Positions 1 through 12,229 are shown, numbered from the stretch's first letter. The stretch: 64,000 nucleotides of DNA from Rhabdophis nuchalis (GCA_039707465.1 CM077652.1:36620618-36684617), one strand, 5' to 3'. The notes: generated by a model from the letters alone, not told the origin. Made by a program: numbers and translations.

Positions 1-189
1 CAAAGTTTCAACAGTACTGAAAAAATGGCTTGTGACTGGACCTTGTGCAGCATCCCCATAGTCATTTGAGTCTGATTTGCGTGGTTGGCAACCAGCACAT
101 ATTTATGATGGTTGTAGATGTCATAATCATCATTTGCAATCATACAAGCAAAGTCAATGGGGAAAGTTGGATTTACTTAGTGACTGCAC

Positions 190-305
190 GATACAGAACA
201 GAATAGAACAATAGATTTGGAAGGGACCTTGGAGGTCTTCTATTCCAACCCCCTGCTCAAGCAGGAGATCTTAAACCACTTCAGACAAATGGCTGTCCAG
301 TCCAA
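190..305 (-). mobile_element. CR1 LINE 3' end fragment
   Basis: Shows the reptile CR1 3' signature on minus (TTGGAAGGGACCTTGGAGG then CCAACCCC...CAAGCAGGAG on plus), preceded by AGAATAGAACAATAG-like tail repeats. Confidence 0.8.
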
Positions 306-447
306 GAGGACGACAATGGGAGCAGGAGATTGCTCAAACCCCATACTGGGTGTCAGGCAGACTGGCAGCTCCATCTATTAAAGCAAAGTAAGTCTTTCCA
401 GTCAAGAGCCTTACAAAGTCTTCTTTAACAAGATTTCTTTAAATCAG

Positions 448-556
448 TGTCTCAACCTTAGCAACTTTAAGCTGGGTGGACTTCGATTCCCAGAATTCCC
501 CACTTTGCTGGCTGAGGAATTCTGGGAATTGAAGTCTACAAGTCTTAAAGTTGCCT
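448..556. repeat. diverged foldback hAT element
   Basis: Two inverted arms built on AACTTTAAG...GGACTTC and the complement (AAGTC...CTTAAAGTT) around CAGAATTCC, the same palindromic family found intact at 21031, 25928 and elsewhere. Outer ends are degraded, so no target duplication was assigned. Confidence 0.65.
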
Positions 557-1600
557 ACAACATCGGTGGCTGTTCCAGATGTGAATGCAGCCGTTTTCTC
601 AGCTCTCCCATCCTGTAGTTGTGCAAATGCATCTCCTGATCCACAAGCAGAAGAATCTGTGGTCACCAAGCAGGGTCAAACGAGGCCTTTAACAAGCAAA
701 CCTTTCTCTTCTCAAAATTTGCTCTCCACCCCAGATTCGAATTCTCAAAACAGCTTCTGGAGGGGATTTATGACAATTAGCCCCCCCCTCCCCAGTGCCT
801 AATCTGGAAAACCTTTTTCATACTAGAGGAAAGACACCCCCCCCCCCCCCGCAAAGTGTTGTGTCTGCATCTCGTGGGAGGAGGCGCCTCCGTGGAATTG
901 CCACCATGTGTTCAGGTTAGGTTTCAATCCCTGTTTTTTAAATTGTTTGTCCCCAAAAAGGAAAGTTCTTTTTGTTTCCACCTACATTTTTCCAAATTAA
1001 GCCCTGAGCCTGCTGTCTTAATACAATCCAAAGCTGACCTCAAATTATGTTCACGCTCTTCTACTATTTGCCCAACCGCCTGGCGGGATCTAAACAGCCG
1101 CAGCCCTCCTTCTGGGGCGCAGAATCCCAGACTTCGTGCCCTGACAAGCACCCAATTTCCAGGCTCAGCGGAAAGGGCTGCTTTCTCCAAAAAGCTCTTC
1201 AGGGGCAGCCACATCTTCTCAAGGCTGGTCTCAACCGGGAGAGACCCCCGCACAGGTGGGTGGGTGGGTGGCAGGGAGCCTGACAGCAGCTTTGTTTCTT
1301 ATGGCCCAGGGCCCGGGAATTCGCTTCCGTGGCAGAGGTGTTCTGCCGCCTCCCTCCTAGCAGGGGGAACCGGTCCCAAGTGGCTGAATACCACCTCTGA
1401 TCACCTGTAATGCATGCTGTGGGATCCCCGCTCGATATCCAGGTTGCTTCCACTTTGCAAATCAAAGCTTGAAGAGGCCTACGTGAAAAAGGGGATATTT
1501 CTTTGGTTTCCTCAAATCCACCGAAAGATGACTTTCCCTGCCTCCCTGCCTCCCTCCCTCCTATCTGCTCTAGGGACAATTTCTTTGGATGACTCTGGGT
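557..1600. other. no gene seen; sequence without recognised repeats
   Basis: Holds a poly-C run at 837-850 and a small GTGG-rich run near 1256-1270. The open frames here have no family motifs and overlap on both strands, so none was accepted. Confidence 0.5.
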
Positions 1601-1913
1601 CAGAGGGGGGTTCTGACCGGTTTGGACCAGTTTGGCTGAACAGGGTCTGGGTCGCTGGAACCAGCAGCAACCAGGCCTGCCACGCTCCCGAACCGGTTCT
1701 CCTACAGTGACGCCATCTTGGGTTTTTTGGTTCTGTGCATGCACAGAACAATTTTCAATGCAAAAGTGTATATTTTTTTTCATCTTTTAAGGTTTTGCAC
1801 ATGCACAGATCTTTTTATTTGCAAATGCGCATCTGGCGTGCAAAGCGAGCGCACGGATGCAAAATATTTGCAAGCACTGAACCGGCAGTAATGCTGGCAG
1901 CAACCCACCCCTG
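1601..1913 (+). mobile_element. non-autonomous hAT element, family B
   Basis: Begins CAGAGGGGGGTTCTGACCGG and ends CAACCCACCCCTG, imperfect inverted termini, with a perfect 8-bp target duplication CTCTGGGT on both sides (1593-1600 and 1914-1921). The interior contains GCGCATGTGCAGA-like words (CTGTGCATGCACAGAA) and AACCGG motifs shared with copies at 47937, 61257 and 62634. Confidence 0.9.
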
Positions 1914-2800
1914 CTCTGGGTCTCCTCCGACCCAGCCCCTTCAGTGCCTCAGAGTGTCAGGCCTGTAGCCGGTTCCTTTTGGGATCTTTGGCCTGCCACA
2001 CTAATATTCTATTCTACTATGCTGTTTCATTAGTGGGGAATTGGGAGGGGGGATTGTACGGGGTTAGATGCAATGTAGCCATAACAACATTCTTTCTAGA
2101 AAGCCAAGGTCATCCTTTGTCTTTGCACCTCTGCACCTGACCGGAATTGGATGGATGGAACTGCCGACATGGCAGTGGATGATTGGACCATGGGATGGAC
2201 TTGTGGGCATGGGGGGCAAGATCTTGAACTTTCAACTGGGTGGGATAAACTGGGAAGCTTTCAGATTCGGGTTTTCCCAGATGTGCCAACATGGCTCTCT
2301 TCATAAATCGGAACTTTGAGGAATCTTTTGCCTTGGACTTTAATTTACTTTTGGATGCTATTTGGAACCCTGACAGAGAGATTGCCAGACCTCTTTTTTT
2401 TTTTACTCTTTTGTTTTCAGCTTATGGAGAACATTCCCAACTCCCTCCTGGCTGTTGTAACTGAGTAGTAGATGAGGGGGAAATGCTATTCACCTTTCCC
2501 CAAAATTGAATGCAGCAAATCTCTCTCTCCCGAGAACAGGGATACCACCAAGTAGTTTTAACAGGTTAGCCTCCTTGCAAAAAAAATAAAGGGGGACTTT
2601 CCAAACATTATCCTCCCTGTTGCCTGTGTCCCTCGAGCAATTCCTTCCTCAGAGTTTGCACACAAACTGACAATCTGTCAATAGAGGAACAGCCAGTCCA
2701 GCAGCAGTCCTGCCTCTTTTGATATCCATGGTGCCGTAACAGTTGATGCTGAGCATAATTTTCTCAGCATGGAGAATAGGTTAGGTTTAGGCTTATTGGA
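1914..2800. other. no gene seen
   Basis: AT- and GA-mixed sequence with a poly-T run at 2393-2404. Wording around 2140-2300 feels like an old retroelement fragment but no family could be named. Confidence 0.4.
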
Positions 2801-2859
2801 TTTATATGCTGGATTTATATGCAGTGTGGCCCACCTGGTGGTCAAACTCATTCCTAGGA

Positions 2860-3460
2860 TATATTTGTTGTGGCCCATCATCTGCCAGTGGAGGTGGTGG
2901 CAGACTTGGATGATGAGGAGGTTGGGGAAGAACTTGGACCAGTTCTGGGCCCTGGAGAAGGCTCTGGTGGATGCTCAGTGACACAGAGATAGAGCCAAGG
3001 CAGTCCGGCATTTCCCAGCCTCTGGAGAGGCAGCTGCCTTTGGAGGCTGAGATGAGTGAGGAGGAGGAGGAACAGCTGGGGCCTGTTCCAGATGCGCGTA
3101 TGCGCAGAGCAGTTAGGAGAGGTGAAAAACGGAGGACAATGAGCCGCTTGGGAAGCAAAACAAGCGTGGGCGCTGTGAATGGCCCCTCCCTGGCTGGGGA
3201 ATAATTAGGAGGAAAGGGGAGTGGTTTGGTTGTCGTAGGAGACAACAGTTCGTATTTCTGGAGATTTTGCTCATTGTGTTCCGTGCAACAAAGACTGCCC
3301 TTGCCAGAACTGAGGTTTGTCTATTTATCTGTTTGAATGGACTTATTTATCATAACGAGCTGATAAAAACTACTGCTTCCGTTAACTTCTCACAGTTCTC
3401 TTGCCTGGAATTTCTGTTGGTGAAGGCAGTGAATTCCTAATGTGTAAATAAAGAGGTTTT
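2860..3460 (+). repeat. diverged dispersed repeat with acidic coding-like stretch
   Basis: GATGAGGAGGTTGGGGAAGAAC, GAGGAACAGCTGG.GCCTGTTCC and GCGTATGCGCAGAGC also occur, inverted and diverged, at 51560-51770. This suggests two copies of one old retroelement, class unknown. Confidence 0.45.
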
Positions 3461-4348
3461 TTCCCTCTGTTTCTTGCTTCTGCGAAGGCTGGTCAGAACA
3501 ATGTTTTGAGAAAGTGTCTGATTTTCCTCTCCTTGCCTCGGGCCATCCCAGCTGGGCAGCAGTTAAAATGCCATCTTCTGTCAAACAAGCTCTTGCGTTT
3601 GTCTTCTTGGTCGGAGGGACAATCTATTTCTCTGCCTCCTCCCAATCCCCCCTTTGAGGCCTGGGCTTCATCCTGTCTCTCCTGCCCTCCCCCCGGTTGC
3701 TGTGCCTGGCCTCTCCCAAAGGCAGCTCTGTCCGCTGCGCCACATCTCCAAACAGGAGGCAGGCGTCTTTTCTCAGCTCTGGAAACGGTTCGTCTGCTCT
3801 GATCTCAAACTCGCCCGGGACCGTCGCATCCCTCAGAGGAGTGAAATACTAGAGAATAGATTCGCCGCCGTTCCGTTCCTGCTGGCAAAATGTGCAACGA
3901 TTATCTACCACAATCACTTTGGGCACAAAAATATTTCTTAAAGCTTCCAGCGCAGTCTTGTATTTATTACCCACGAGAGGGAAAGTGGGAAATAGACATT
4001 ATCTTTCTCTTCCAGACAGGGGAGGGATTTTTCTTGCTTCTGAAATCTCTCGATTATTAACTGCCAATAAACAGATCTCAGAAACCTGAATCTATGTAAG
4101 AAACGGCAAGTGGAAGCCGCTCTAGGGAGGCCCTGGAAAAACAACCCAGCCCTCTGCCGTTGCTCACATGCGCTGCTCTCATGTACCAACAGTTGTACTG
4201 TTTGTGGATTGTTTACTTCTGGGGCACAAATTCCATCTGCTCTCGCACAAGGGACCCCGAGACTGAGCTGGCCCCTTTCTGTTTCCTGCAGCTCCCCCCT
4301 TCCAAGCCTCTGAGAGGCACTGCACAAAAACATCAGAATGCCCTACAA
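3461..4348. other. repeat-free stretch, no gene seen
   Basis: No transposon was recognised. The AT-rich part at 3880-4090 is a candidate for conserved non-coding DNA on composition alone. Confidence 0.3.
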
Positions 4349-4806
4349 CAGCGATGGCTAACCTTTTTGTCATTGTGTGCCCAAAGTGTGATGTGACAGT
4401 GCGTACACGTGCATAATGCAATGCGTGTGTGATCCCCCCTATGCAACCTGACCCCCTGCAAATGCTCACATGACTCCACGCGCTCCCCCAACTCCTCATG
4501 CATGTACCCAGCCCCCAGCCCCACCCCATTTTGGCTTCCAGGTTCGCGCAGCATGCCATTTTGGGCCTGGAAGGCCTCCTGCACCAACCTGGAAGCCAAA
4601 ATGGGGTGTGGGGGCGCTGCACAAGGCCCCGAAATCCAAGTGAGTGCCCCCAACACAGGCATCCCCCCCAGTGCATGTGCAGCAGGGACCTGAAGGCCAG
4701 CTGGAGGCATACGCGGTGGAGATGGGCTGGGGCAACAGCTGGCATGCCTGCAGAGAGGGCTCTGCATGCCACCTGTGATGTGCGTTCCATAGGTTCGCCA
4801 TCACAG
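4349..4806. mobile_element. non-autonomous hAT element, CAGCGATGGC family
   Basis: Starts CAGCGATGGCTAACCT and ends with the inverted AGGTTCGCCATCACAG. Flanks CCCTACAA and TCCTTCAA match at 6 of 8 positions as an aged target duplication. A related copy in the other orientation lies at 38622-38968. Confidence 0.75.
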
Positions 4807-4929
4807 TCCTTCAACATTCCTCTCCCAATCCCTTGATATCCCCTTTGGCTGAATTTACACAACCCACTTAAGTTGGTGCCCAAACAAACGCCTTGCCTGG
4901 CTTGGCATCCCACACAGAGCCCAAAGTTT

Positions 4930-5085
4930 AGTACAGTGATTATTTATTTAATTTATTTGTTAAATTTATTTGCTGCCTGTCTTGCTGTGGGGCTACTCTG
5001 GGGGCCTTACAGCAATAAAAAGGAAGGACGCGAAAGGAGTGTAAGCTGAAGTAAAATAAGAGAATAAAATAAACAATGAAAAAGA
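4930..5085 (-). repeat. LINE 3' tail-like fragment
   Basis: TTTATTTATTTGTTAAATTTATTTGCTGCC...GGGGCCTTACAGCAATAAAA is the inverted form of the 'gcggtatataaat' tails of squamate LINEs. Confidence 0.45.
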
Positions 5086-5155
5086 AACAGAATACTACTT
5101 CGGTATGCTAACCAAAACTAGTTAATGGAGGGGGGCGATTTTATGAGTGGTTAGG

Positions 5156-5222
<67 letters not shown>

Positions 5223-5275
5223 GATAGAGATAGAGATAGAGATAGAGATAGAGATAGATAGATAGAAAGAAAGAA
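5156..5275. repeat. TAGA then GAGATA microsatellite
   Basis: About 16 uninterrupted TAGA units pass into GAGATA hexamers and back to TAGA. Confidence 0.97.
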
Positions 5276-5479
5276 AAATACAGAATAAATAACCCAACTG
5301 ACACATTATTAAATCAAGGGGGGAGAGAAAAACAGAAAACATATCAAGATACAAATATACAGTTTAAAAATGATGCAAGTGGATTTATTATAGGGAAGCA
5401 AAAAAATGTGGAAGAGAAATCTTATTTTTATGTAAAGATAAAGTTGGGATTGCTGAAATGCCACCCCGAATCTACTAGA

Positions 5480-5712
5480 GAAAGAAAATAAGCAAGAGAA
5501 ACAACGGAAAGGAGGGAGGAAGAGGAGGGAAAAGAAGAAAGGGTAAAACAGAGGAAGTAAGGGAGGGGAAGTAAGAACAGGAGAGAGGGGAAGAAGGAGA
5601 AGAAGAGAGGAGGAGTGGGGGAAAGGGAAGGGAAGAAAGAAAGAGGAAGGAGAGGAGGAAAGAAGAAGGCAGAGAAGGGAGGTAGAGAAGAGGGAAGGAG
5701 CAGGGCTGTTGC
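5480..5712. repeat. purine-rich GGGA/GAA low-complexity tract
   Basis: Almost pure A/G on the plus strand. The Pro/Leu/Ser-rich frames on the opposite strand come from composition. Confidence 0.9.
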
Positions 5713-5880
5713 AAAACAAGATGGAAATACGGGGTGGCAAAAAAAAACCTTTCTATATTTGTAAGAAGATTGTGATGAAGGTCAATACTTAATAGATATA
5801 TGTTAATAGTATTTACAAGAATATATACTTGTAAATGTATACGAAAGGAAAAAATAAAACTTTATATTAATTAATTAATA

Positions 5881-6017
5881 ACAATTAATCAGTGGAACAG
5901 AAGTTCCCTCCAGAAGTTGTGAATGCCCCAACACTGGAAGTCTTCAAGAAGATGTTGGATAGCCATTTGTCTGAAAGGGTATAGGGCTTCCTGCCTAGAC
6001 AGGGAGTTGGACTAGAT
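5881..6017 (+). mobile_element. CR1 3' end, first piece of a split copy
   Basis: Encodes the CR1 end motif (QWNRsSLQKL...KKMLDSHLSE-like) and reaches GTTGGACTAGAT, where a hAT element is inserted. The copy resumes at 7630 (GACTAGATGAC) and again at 8089-8120 (TGACCTCCAAGGTCCCTTCC). Confidence 0.85.
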
Positions 6018-6365
6018 CAGGGGTCCCCAACCTTTTTTGCACCAGGGACCGGTTTCATTTTAAAGAAAATTCTGAGGACCGGCTGGCCTAGAGGAGGGTG
6101 GGAGGGGCAACAGGCGGTGCATGCGCATGGGGGGGGGGGAGTCGGCTCACTTGGCCCTCTAGGGCAGTGGTGGGCAAACGTATTAGTCAATAGAGCCAAA
6201 TATCAACAGTACCACTACTGAAATTTCTTTAGAGAGCCAAAAGGTGTGGCCTGTTTTGTGGGAGTGGCTCAGCGATCATGTGACCGGCCAACTTGGAAAA
6301 TGTGGTGAAACTCACTTAACGGTCTTGCTTAGCAACCAAAATTTTGGGCTCAATAGTGGTCATAA

Positions 6366-6367
6366 GT

Positions 6368-6409
<42 letters not shown>

Positions 6410-6478
6410 TTCCTTCCTTCCTTCCTTCCCTCCCTCCCTCCCTCCCTCCCTCCTTCCTTCCTTCCTTCCTTCCTTCCA
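6366..6478. repeat. TTTC/TTCC/TCCC microsatellite in hAT fragment
   Basis: TTTC units grade to TTCC, then TCCC, then TTCC, at the position where family A copies carry their array. Confidence 0.95.
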
Positions 6479-6689
6479 TTTCTGGCTGGTCTTTGGTCTT
6501 CTGAATATGGTAAAAATGGATTTATGGGCACGTTATATATAAAGGTAGCCCCTGACTCTTTGGGATACTGGTTTGAATCCAGGAAATGACTCAGAGGATG
6601 TGATTCCTTTGAAATGACCACTGGGAGAAAAATAGATCTTTAACCTGGTTAACCAAAAAAGTAGCTTGAGATGGAAGGAAATAGGAAAA

Positions 6690-7062
6690 TAGATTTCTTC
6701 CTTTCCTTTCCTTCCTTCCATTGCCTCCCTCCCCCTTCCTCCCTTCTTTCCTTCCCTCCCTCCTACCCTCCATCTCTTTCTTTTTCTTTCCTTCCTTCCT
6801 TCTTTCACCCCTCCCTTCCTCCTCCCTCCCCCTTCTTTCCTTCACTCCCTCCCTCCCACCCTCCATTCATCATTCTTTTTCTATTTCTCTTTCTCTTTCT
6901 CTGTTTCTCTCTCTCTATATATATATATTATCTGTCTCTCTCTCCTCCCTCTGCCCACCTCTGTCACTTTGTTTGTGTGTGTGTGTCTGATTCCCTCTCT
7001 CCCTCCCTCTCTCTATTTCTGTCTCTCTAAGTCTGTCTCTCTGTGTGTCTGTCATTATCTCC
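6690..7062. repeat. long polypyrimidine tract (TTCC, TCTC, TGTG)
   Basis: C/T-rich low-complexity DNA with short TA and TG dinucleotide runs. Confidence 0.93.
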
Positions 7063-7071
7063 CCCCCCCCC

Positions 7072-7570
7072 GGGAAGCAGCAGAGGGGCCAGCATGTCGG
7101 CTGGAGAGGAGGAGGAGGGGGCAGAGGATGGCCGAGCGCGCCTCCAGCAGCTCCTTCCGACGATCACCGCCGCGCACTTTCCGGGGCTTCTCGGAGGGGC
7201 CGGCATGTCAGCTGAGGAGGTAACGTGCCTCATCCCACAGCGAGCGAACGAGCGAGCAGCCGGAGGACTCGAGCCTGCGGCTACCTTAAGCACTGCCGAA
7301 ACCGTCCGGGCACCACATGGGGCTGGAAGGGAGGTGGGTGTGTGGCGCCCAGATGGCCTCGGCGGTGCTTAAGGTAGCCGCAGGCTCGAGTCCTCCGCCC
7401 GCCCGCTCGTTCGCTCGCTGTGGGATGAGGCACGTTACCTCCTCAGCTGACATGCCAGCCCCTCCGAGAAGCCCCGGAAAGTGCACGGCGGCGGTGGCCG
7501 TCGGAAGGAGCTGCTGGAGGCGCGCTCGGCCATCCTCTGCTCCCTCCTCCTCCTCTCCAGCCCTGCGGCC
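7072..7570. repeat. GC-rich inverted repeat (foldback core)
   Basis: Arms of about 230 bp (7072-7305 and 7335-7570) are near reverse complements, e.g. GAGGCACGTTACCTCCTCAG against its complement. The frames on both strands mirror one another and are not genes. Confidence 0.9.
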
Positions 7571-7639
7571 CGGTTCCTATCAGGCCGCGGACCGGCACCG
7601 GGCCGCGGACCGGGGGTTGGGGACCCCTGGACTAGATGA

Positions 7640-7927
7640 CTGGACTATTCCCCCCGACATTAGAACAACCACGGACCTCCGCTCCTTCCGCCTAAAACTA
7701 AAAACACATCTTTTTCGCTTGGCCGGCCTAGGGTAGTCTCTTTTAAGGTTAGGGGATATTATAAGGGATTTTAGCGCAGGGTTATTTGTTTAATCTATTT
7801 TTATTTAGTTTAGTCATTTATTTATATTTGTATTTTTAATTTTGTACTTTGTTGATTTTAGTTGTTTTTAATTCCCTGTGCCCCGCCTCGAGTCCCTTCG
7901 GGGAGAGAGAGCGGGTTAGAAATAAAA
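7640..7927 (+). mobile_element. L2-clade LINE 3' end
   Basis: Encodes the end of the L2 ORF (PPDIRTTTDLRSFRLKLKTH then LFRLAGL and stop) followed by a 3'UTR ending GCCCCGCCTCGAGTCCCTTC...GAGCGGGTTAGAAATAAAAA and an ATT tail. It is inserted in the split CR1, with TGAC repeated at both junctions. Confidence 0.88.
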
Positions 7928-8088
<161 letters not shown>

Positions 8089-8169
8089 GACCTCCAAGGT
8101 CCCTTCCAACTCTGCTATTGCATTGTATTGTATTTGCAAAACTGGTTAATGGGCAGCTTCAGGTGCACC

Positions 8170-8372
8170 CAGTGGTGAAAGTCAAAAATTTTTTACTACT
8201 GGTTCTGTAGGCGTGGCTTGCTGGGCGTCGCAGGGGAAGGATACTACAAAATCCCCATTGCCTCCCCACTCTGGGGCCAGCCAGAAGTGGCATTTACTGG
8301 TTCTCAGAACAACTCAACATTCCCGCTACCGGTTCTCCAGAACCTGTCAGAAGCTGCTGGATTTCACTCCTG
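8170..8372 (+). mobile_element. non-autonomous hAT element, family C
   Basis: CAGTGGTGAAAGTC ... GATTTCACTCCTG termini with flanks GGTGCACC / GGTGCCCC (7 of 8). Contains the family words CTACTGGTTCTGT, GGGGAAGGATACT and CTACCGGTTCTCCAGAACC. Confidence 0.85.
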
Positions 8373-8405
8373 GGTGCCCCCATCGCCCTTCAGGTGGCCC
8401 CAAGT

Positions 8406-8871
<466 letters not shown>

Positions 8872-9760
8872 CCCCAAGTGGTCTCTTGTTAAAGAAGAAC
8901 CTCTCCTGGAGGTACGAAAAAGCCTCCCAAGGACACAGCTGGGTTCTTGCCACATGCAATTGGTTTCCTTGCATCTTAGATTGGAGGTGAGGGTGTGTGC
9001 GGTATTATTTATTTATTTGATACTGGCCGCCTCTCTTGCCTCGGGACAACCGCCTTCCATGAACCTGGGCATTTTTATAAGCCACGATTTATAATTTGGC
9101 TGTGAAGCTGGCAATTTGTCAGTTAATCTCAGCGAAATGTGGTTAACGAAGCCGGGAGGTTTTGTTTTGTACTTTGTGTGAAAGAGCCCAAGCTGGTCTT
9201 GCAGTGCATCTATTAGATTGAATGGATGAAGCACAGTAAACATTGCAAATGAGAGCAACACACACAGCAATTTGCTCTTGGCAAGATATCCTGAGTGCTG
9301 AAAGCAGGTTGCCTCTGAAAGAGAGACCGATTTCCCAAACTTCTTGTTTTATTTTTGCTTCTCAATCCTCGCTTTGAAAAAGAAAACTTCCTGTTGCTGG
9401 AAGGGACGATCCGGCTTCCCGAGCAGCTGCCGCTTGGAGTGAGGTGTCTGCTTGGCAGCCAGATCAAAATTGAGAAACTCTCTTTGAGACCAAATTGTGC
9501 ATTCATCTCTCTGCTTTTGAAAGTGAGTGACGGAGAGGGGCGGTGGTGGTGGTGGTGGTGGGGAAATATGATTTGCAATTTAACTTTTCTGTAATGAGCT
9601 CCTGCTATTATACGGATTTCATAATGGCTGGTTTGCCTGGAACAGATTGTCGGTGCAACTGGTTTACAAAACAGTTCTTCGCTGCAAAGCTTGCCTTTTT
9701 CTTGTTTTAAATAGCAACAGCTGCTAAGGCTGATAATTATTGTATTTCATCAAAATAAAC
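8872..9760. other. no gene seen; mostly repeat-free
   Basis: A short LINE-tail-like piece at 9003-9060 and a GGT run at 9542-9562. The stretch 9080-9760 has no recognised repeat and is a candidate for conserved non-coding DNA. Confidence 0.35.
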
Positions 9761-10383
9761 TTACCAACTCACTCCTCTTAGAGTTTCTCTCCCCAGTTTT
9801 CCAGTAGAGCCTCTGGAGCCGAGCTTTGTTTGCCCTTAAAAAAGCCGCATGCCGTTCTGTTTTGTGCTTCGGAAGCAGCAAAGCTTCACGCTGAGCTGTG
9901 CGCATCTTTGGAAGATTCTGGGGAAGGTTGGATAGAAAGACGAGACGGAGGAAGCCATGATGGGCTCCGTGCTGGGGAGGGGGCCTTGTGGGCGATGGCT
10001 GGGCACGAGAGGCTGTGAGTGGGTGCCAGAGCTCTTGGGGGGGGGGGGGAGGCATCTGCCTCAGCCCTGCATCCCTCCTCCTACCACTGCCAGCATTTTG
10101 GCAGGACGTGGTGCTGCCTGCCAACGGTGGTTGCGGAAGAGGTCAAAAAGGGTCAAGATGGCAGGTGGGAGAATGTGAACATTTATTTATTTGTCAACAA
10201 GTAAAAGGAAACGTATGAAAACACATGGAAAAAATGACACAAATAAGCGGCTATAAAGAAGCAAAATATAGCCATAAACACATAAAAAGATTATACGTAT
10301 AAATGGGAACAATAGGACAGGGATGGTAGGCACGCTGGTGCGCTTATGCAACATAGCCCTGCCTCCCTTTTGGGCATGCATTG
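9761..10383. other. no gene seen
   Basis: A poly-G run at 10037-10050 and AT-rich 10170-10320. Nothing identified. Confidence 0.4.
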
Positions 10384-10625
10384 CAGGGGTGAAATTCAGC
10401 CGGTTCTGACAGGTTCTGGAGAACCGGTAGTGGAAATTTTGAATAGGTAGGCGAACCGGTAAATGCCACCTCTGGCTGGCCCCAGAGTGGGGTGGGAATG
10501 GAGATATCCCTCCCCCAGGAGAGGGGGGGGGGGGAAATGGGGATTTTGCAGTATCCTTCCCCTGTCACACCCACCAAGCCACGCCCACTGAACCGGTAGT
10601 AAAAAAAAAATGCATTTCAACACTG
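10384..10625 (-). mobile_element. non-autonomous hAT element, family C, copy 2
   Basis: CAGGGGTGAAATTC ... GCATTTCAACACTG with a perfect 8-bp duplication ATGCATTG. Carries the family words GTTCTGGAGAACCGGTAGT and GATTTTGCAGTATCCTTCCC. Confidence 0.93.
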
Positions 10626-11034
10626 ATGCATTGCATATGTGACATGTGCAAAAAAGGGGCAAGTCTTTAATTGCATAGTTGCAGCTCTCATCCTCCCCTC
10701 CCACTGATGATGTCATGGCAGCTTTTGTCCCCTCCCAGCCCCCAAAGGAGGCAGCTTCAGTGGGTCTTTCATCCCTGTGGTTTTAAAGTATCCCTTGTCC
10801 GTTTCCCCTCTTTTCCCATCGCTCTCTGCGGTATGGATGTTTGACACGAATAGCCGCTGCTTCTGGATGTTGCAGGCGTCTTGCCATCTTCTGCTTGGGG
10901 GCTACTCTCCCCCCTTCCTCAGGCCCCTTTAGCCTGGTCTGGCGGAGAGGTCAGGGTTCGGATGCTCCTGCCTGGGTCTAGCTGGACCGGTGCTTTCCAT
11001 TCACGCATTAGGTCTAGGATGGTCTTTTCAATTA
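10626..11034. other. no gene seen
   Basis: Mixed single-copy-looking sequence. Confidence 0.4.
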
Positions 11035-11210
11035 GGGGTGAATTGGGTCATGGTTGTCCCAATGGTGCTTTTTAAAGAGGCCGCTGGACTTTCTGGTTTG
11101 TCTTTGAAGACCAATCTACAACACGGTCTTTTCAGCCGTTCCAAGAAGGCTCCACGCCCTTTTGTACCTCTCAGGTGACCCTGAGGACACAGGTGAACCT
11201 CCAGGTGGTC
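11035..11210. repeat. unclassified dispersed repeat (CATGGTTGTCCCAA family)
   Basis: GTCATGGTTGTCCCAAtGGTGC also occurs at 34150-34175. The following TCCAAGAAGGCTCCACGCCC text matches the interior of the copies at 37795 and 52440. Confidence 0.6.
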
Positions 11211-11218
11211 TTAACAAG

Positions 11219-11755
11219 TTTATTTATTTATTTTATTTATCAAATGTATATACCGCACCTATCTCCTGATGGGACTCAGGGCGGTGCACAGGAAAGGAAT
11301 AAAATGTCAAAATAATAATAATCCAGAAATATTAAAAATAAATTAAATTAAGTTGAACCCGTGCTAAAATTATCAATTAAAACCCATTTCTTAAATAAGA
11401 TTAAAATTCAGAGCTATGCCAGGCCGGCCTCGTGAAAGAGATATGTTTTTAGAGCCCGGAGGAAGAAGCGCAGGTGCGTGATCGTGCGAAGGTCGGGTGG
11501 TAGGCCATTCCAGAGGGCAGGGGCTGCCACAGAGAAGGCTCTCGCTCTGGGGGCTGCCAGCTGGCATTGTCCGGCAGACGGCACCCTGAGGAGGCCCTCC
11601 CTGTGAGAGCGGACAGGTCGAAGGGAGGTATGTGGTAGGAGGCGGTCCCGCAGATAACCAGGTGCCATGCCATGGAGCGCTTTGAAGGTGGTTACCAACA
11701 CGTTGAAGCGCACCCGGAAGTTGCTAAAAGAATGCATATGACCAGCTGTCTGCAA
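11219..11755 (-). mobile_element. L2-clade LINE 3' end
   Basis: On minus it encodes FNVLVTTFKALHGMAPGYLR, then LLPHTSLRPVRSHREGLLRV, then FSVAAPALWNGLPPDLRT and LFHEAGLA followed by stop, i.e. the conserved L2 ORF2 C-terminus, then a 3'UTR and a TTTATTTATT-type tail. 5' truncated. Confidence 0.92.
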
Positions 11756-11769
11756 GGAGTATAAATATT

Positions 11770-11885
11770 CCCCGTCATCCAGTCAAAGCTGAAGAAGCTT
11801 CTTGGATGAGAAGCAAAACGTCTTCAAAGAAAAACCAGAAAGTCCAGCTGCCTCTTGAAAAAAGCCCCTTGGGGACAACTCCTTT
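11770..11885 (+). repeat. unclassified repeat with AAGAAGCTTCTTGGATGAGA core
   Basis: The core GAAGCTTCTTGGATGAGAAG...AACGTCTTCAA recurs at 37845-37890 (inverted), 38145-38185 and 52490-52520. Confidence 0.7.
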
Positions 11886-12229
11886 GCAAGTTAGGGCAGG
11901 TCTGATAAGACCCAGTGATCCAGAGCAGTGAAGGTCTTCCCTCCTTTTGGGATGTGTCTAAGCCAGGGAGCCTCCTGTTCTCTGGCTCCTGCATTGTTGG
12001 GGGATGGGCTGAATGCCTCCTTCCAACCTGGGGGTTCCCCTGACTCAGGAGTCCTGCAACACCGTCCTTAAGGAAAAGCTTCTCAGAGGCTGCAGGGCTG
12101 CAAACAGAGGCTGAAGGTGGGGTTGCTTAAAGCTCCCCAACTGCATATTTGTCCAGCCCTGCTGGTCCCTTCCTTCCACCATGGATGGGAATCTGGACAA
12201 CCAGTTAGTGGACAACTAGTTGAATATGA

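Larger units (their letters stand above)
6018..7629. mobile_element. 1.6-kb hAT element with foldback core, inserted in CR1
   Basis: Ends are CAGGGGTCCCCAACC and GGTTGGGGACCCCTG, a perfect 15-bp inverted repeat, with a perfect 8-bp duplication GACTAGAT (6010-6017, 7630-7637) that is itself CR1 sequence. The inside holds a fragment of the microsatellite-bearing family A (about 6166-6480), long pyrimidine runs (6690-7062) and a GC-rich inverted repeat (7072-7570). No transposase was recognised. Confidence 0.88.

Noticed and set aside
2971..3204. Acidic frame EEEEQLGPVP possibly a nuclear protein exon
   Set aside because: A related inverted copy occurs at 51560-51770, so it is a dispersed repeat; no splice sites fit.
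5156..5275. CRISPR-like array
   Set aside because: Simple tetranucleotide repeat without spacers in a vertebrate genome.
7027..7736. GC-rich frames suggesting a CpG-island gene
   Set aside because: Same reason: an inverted-repeat core of a hAT element.
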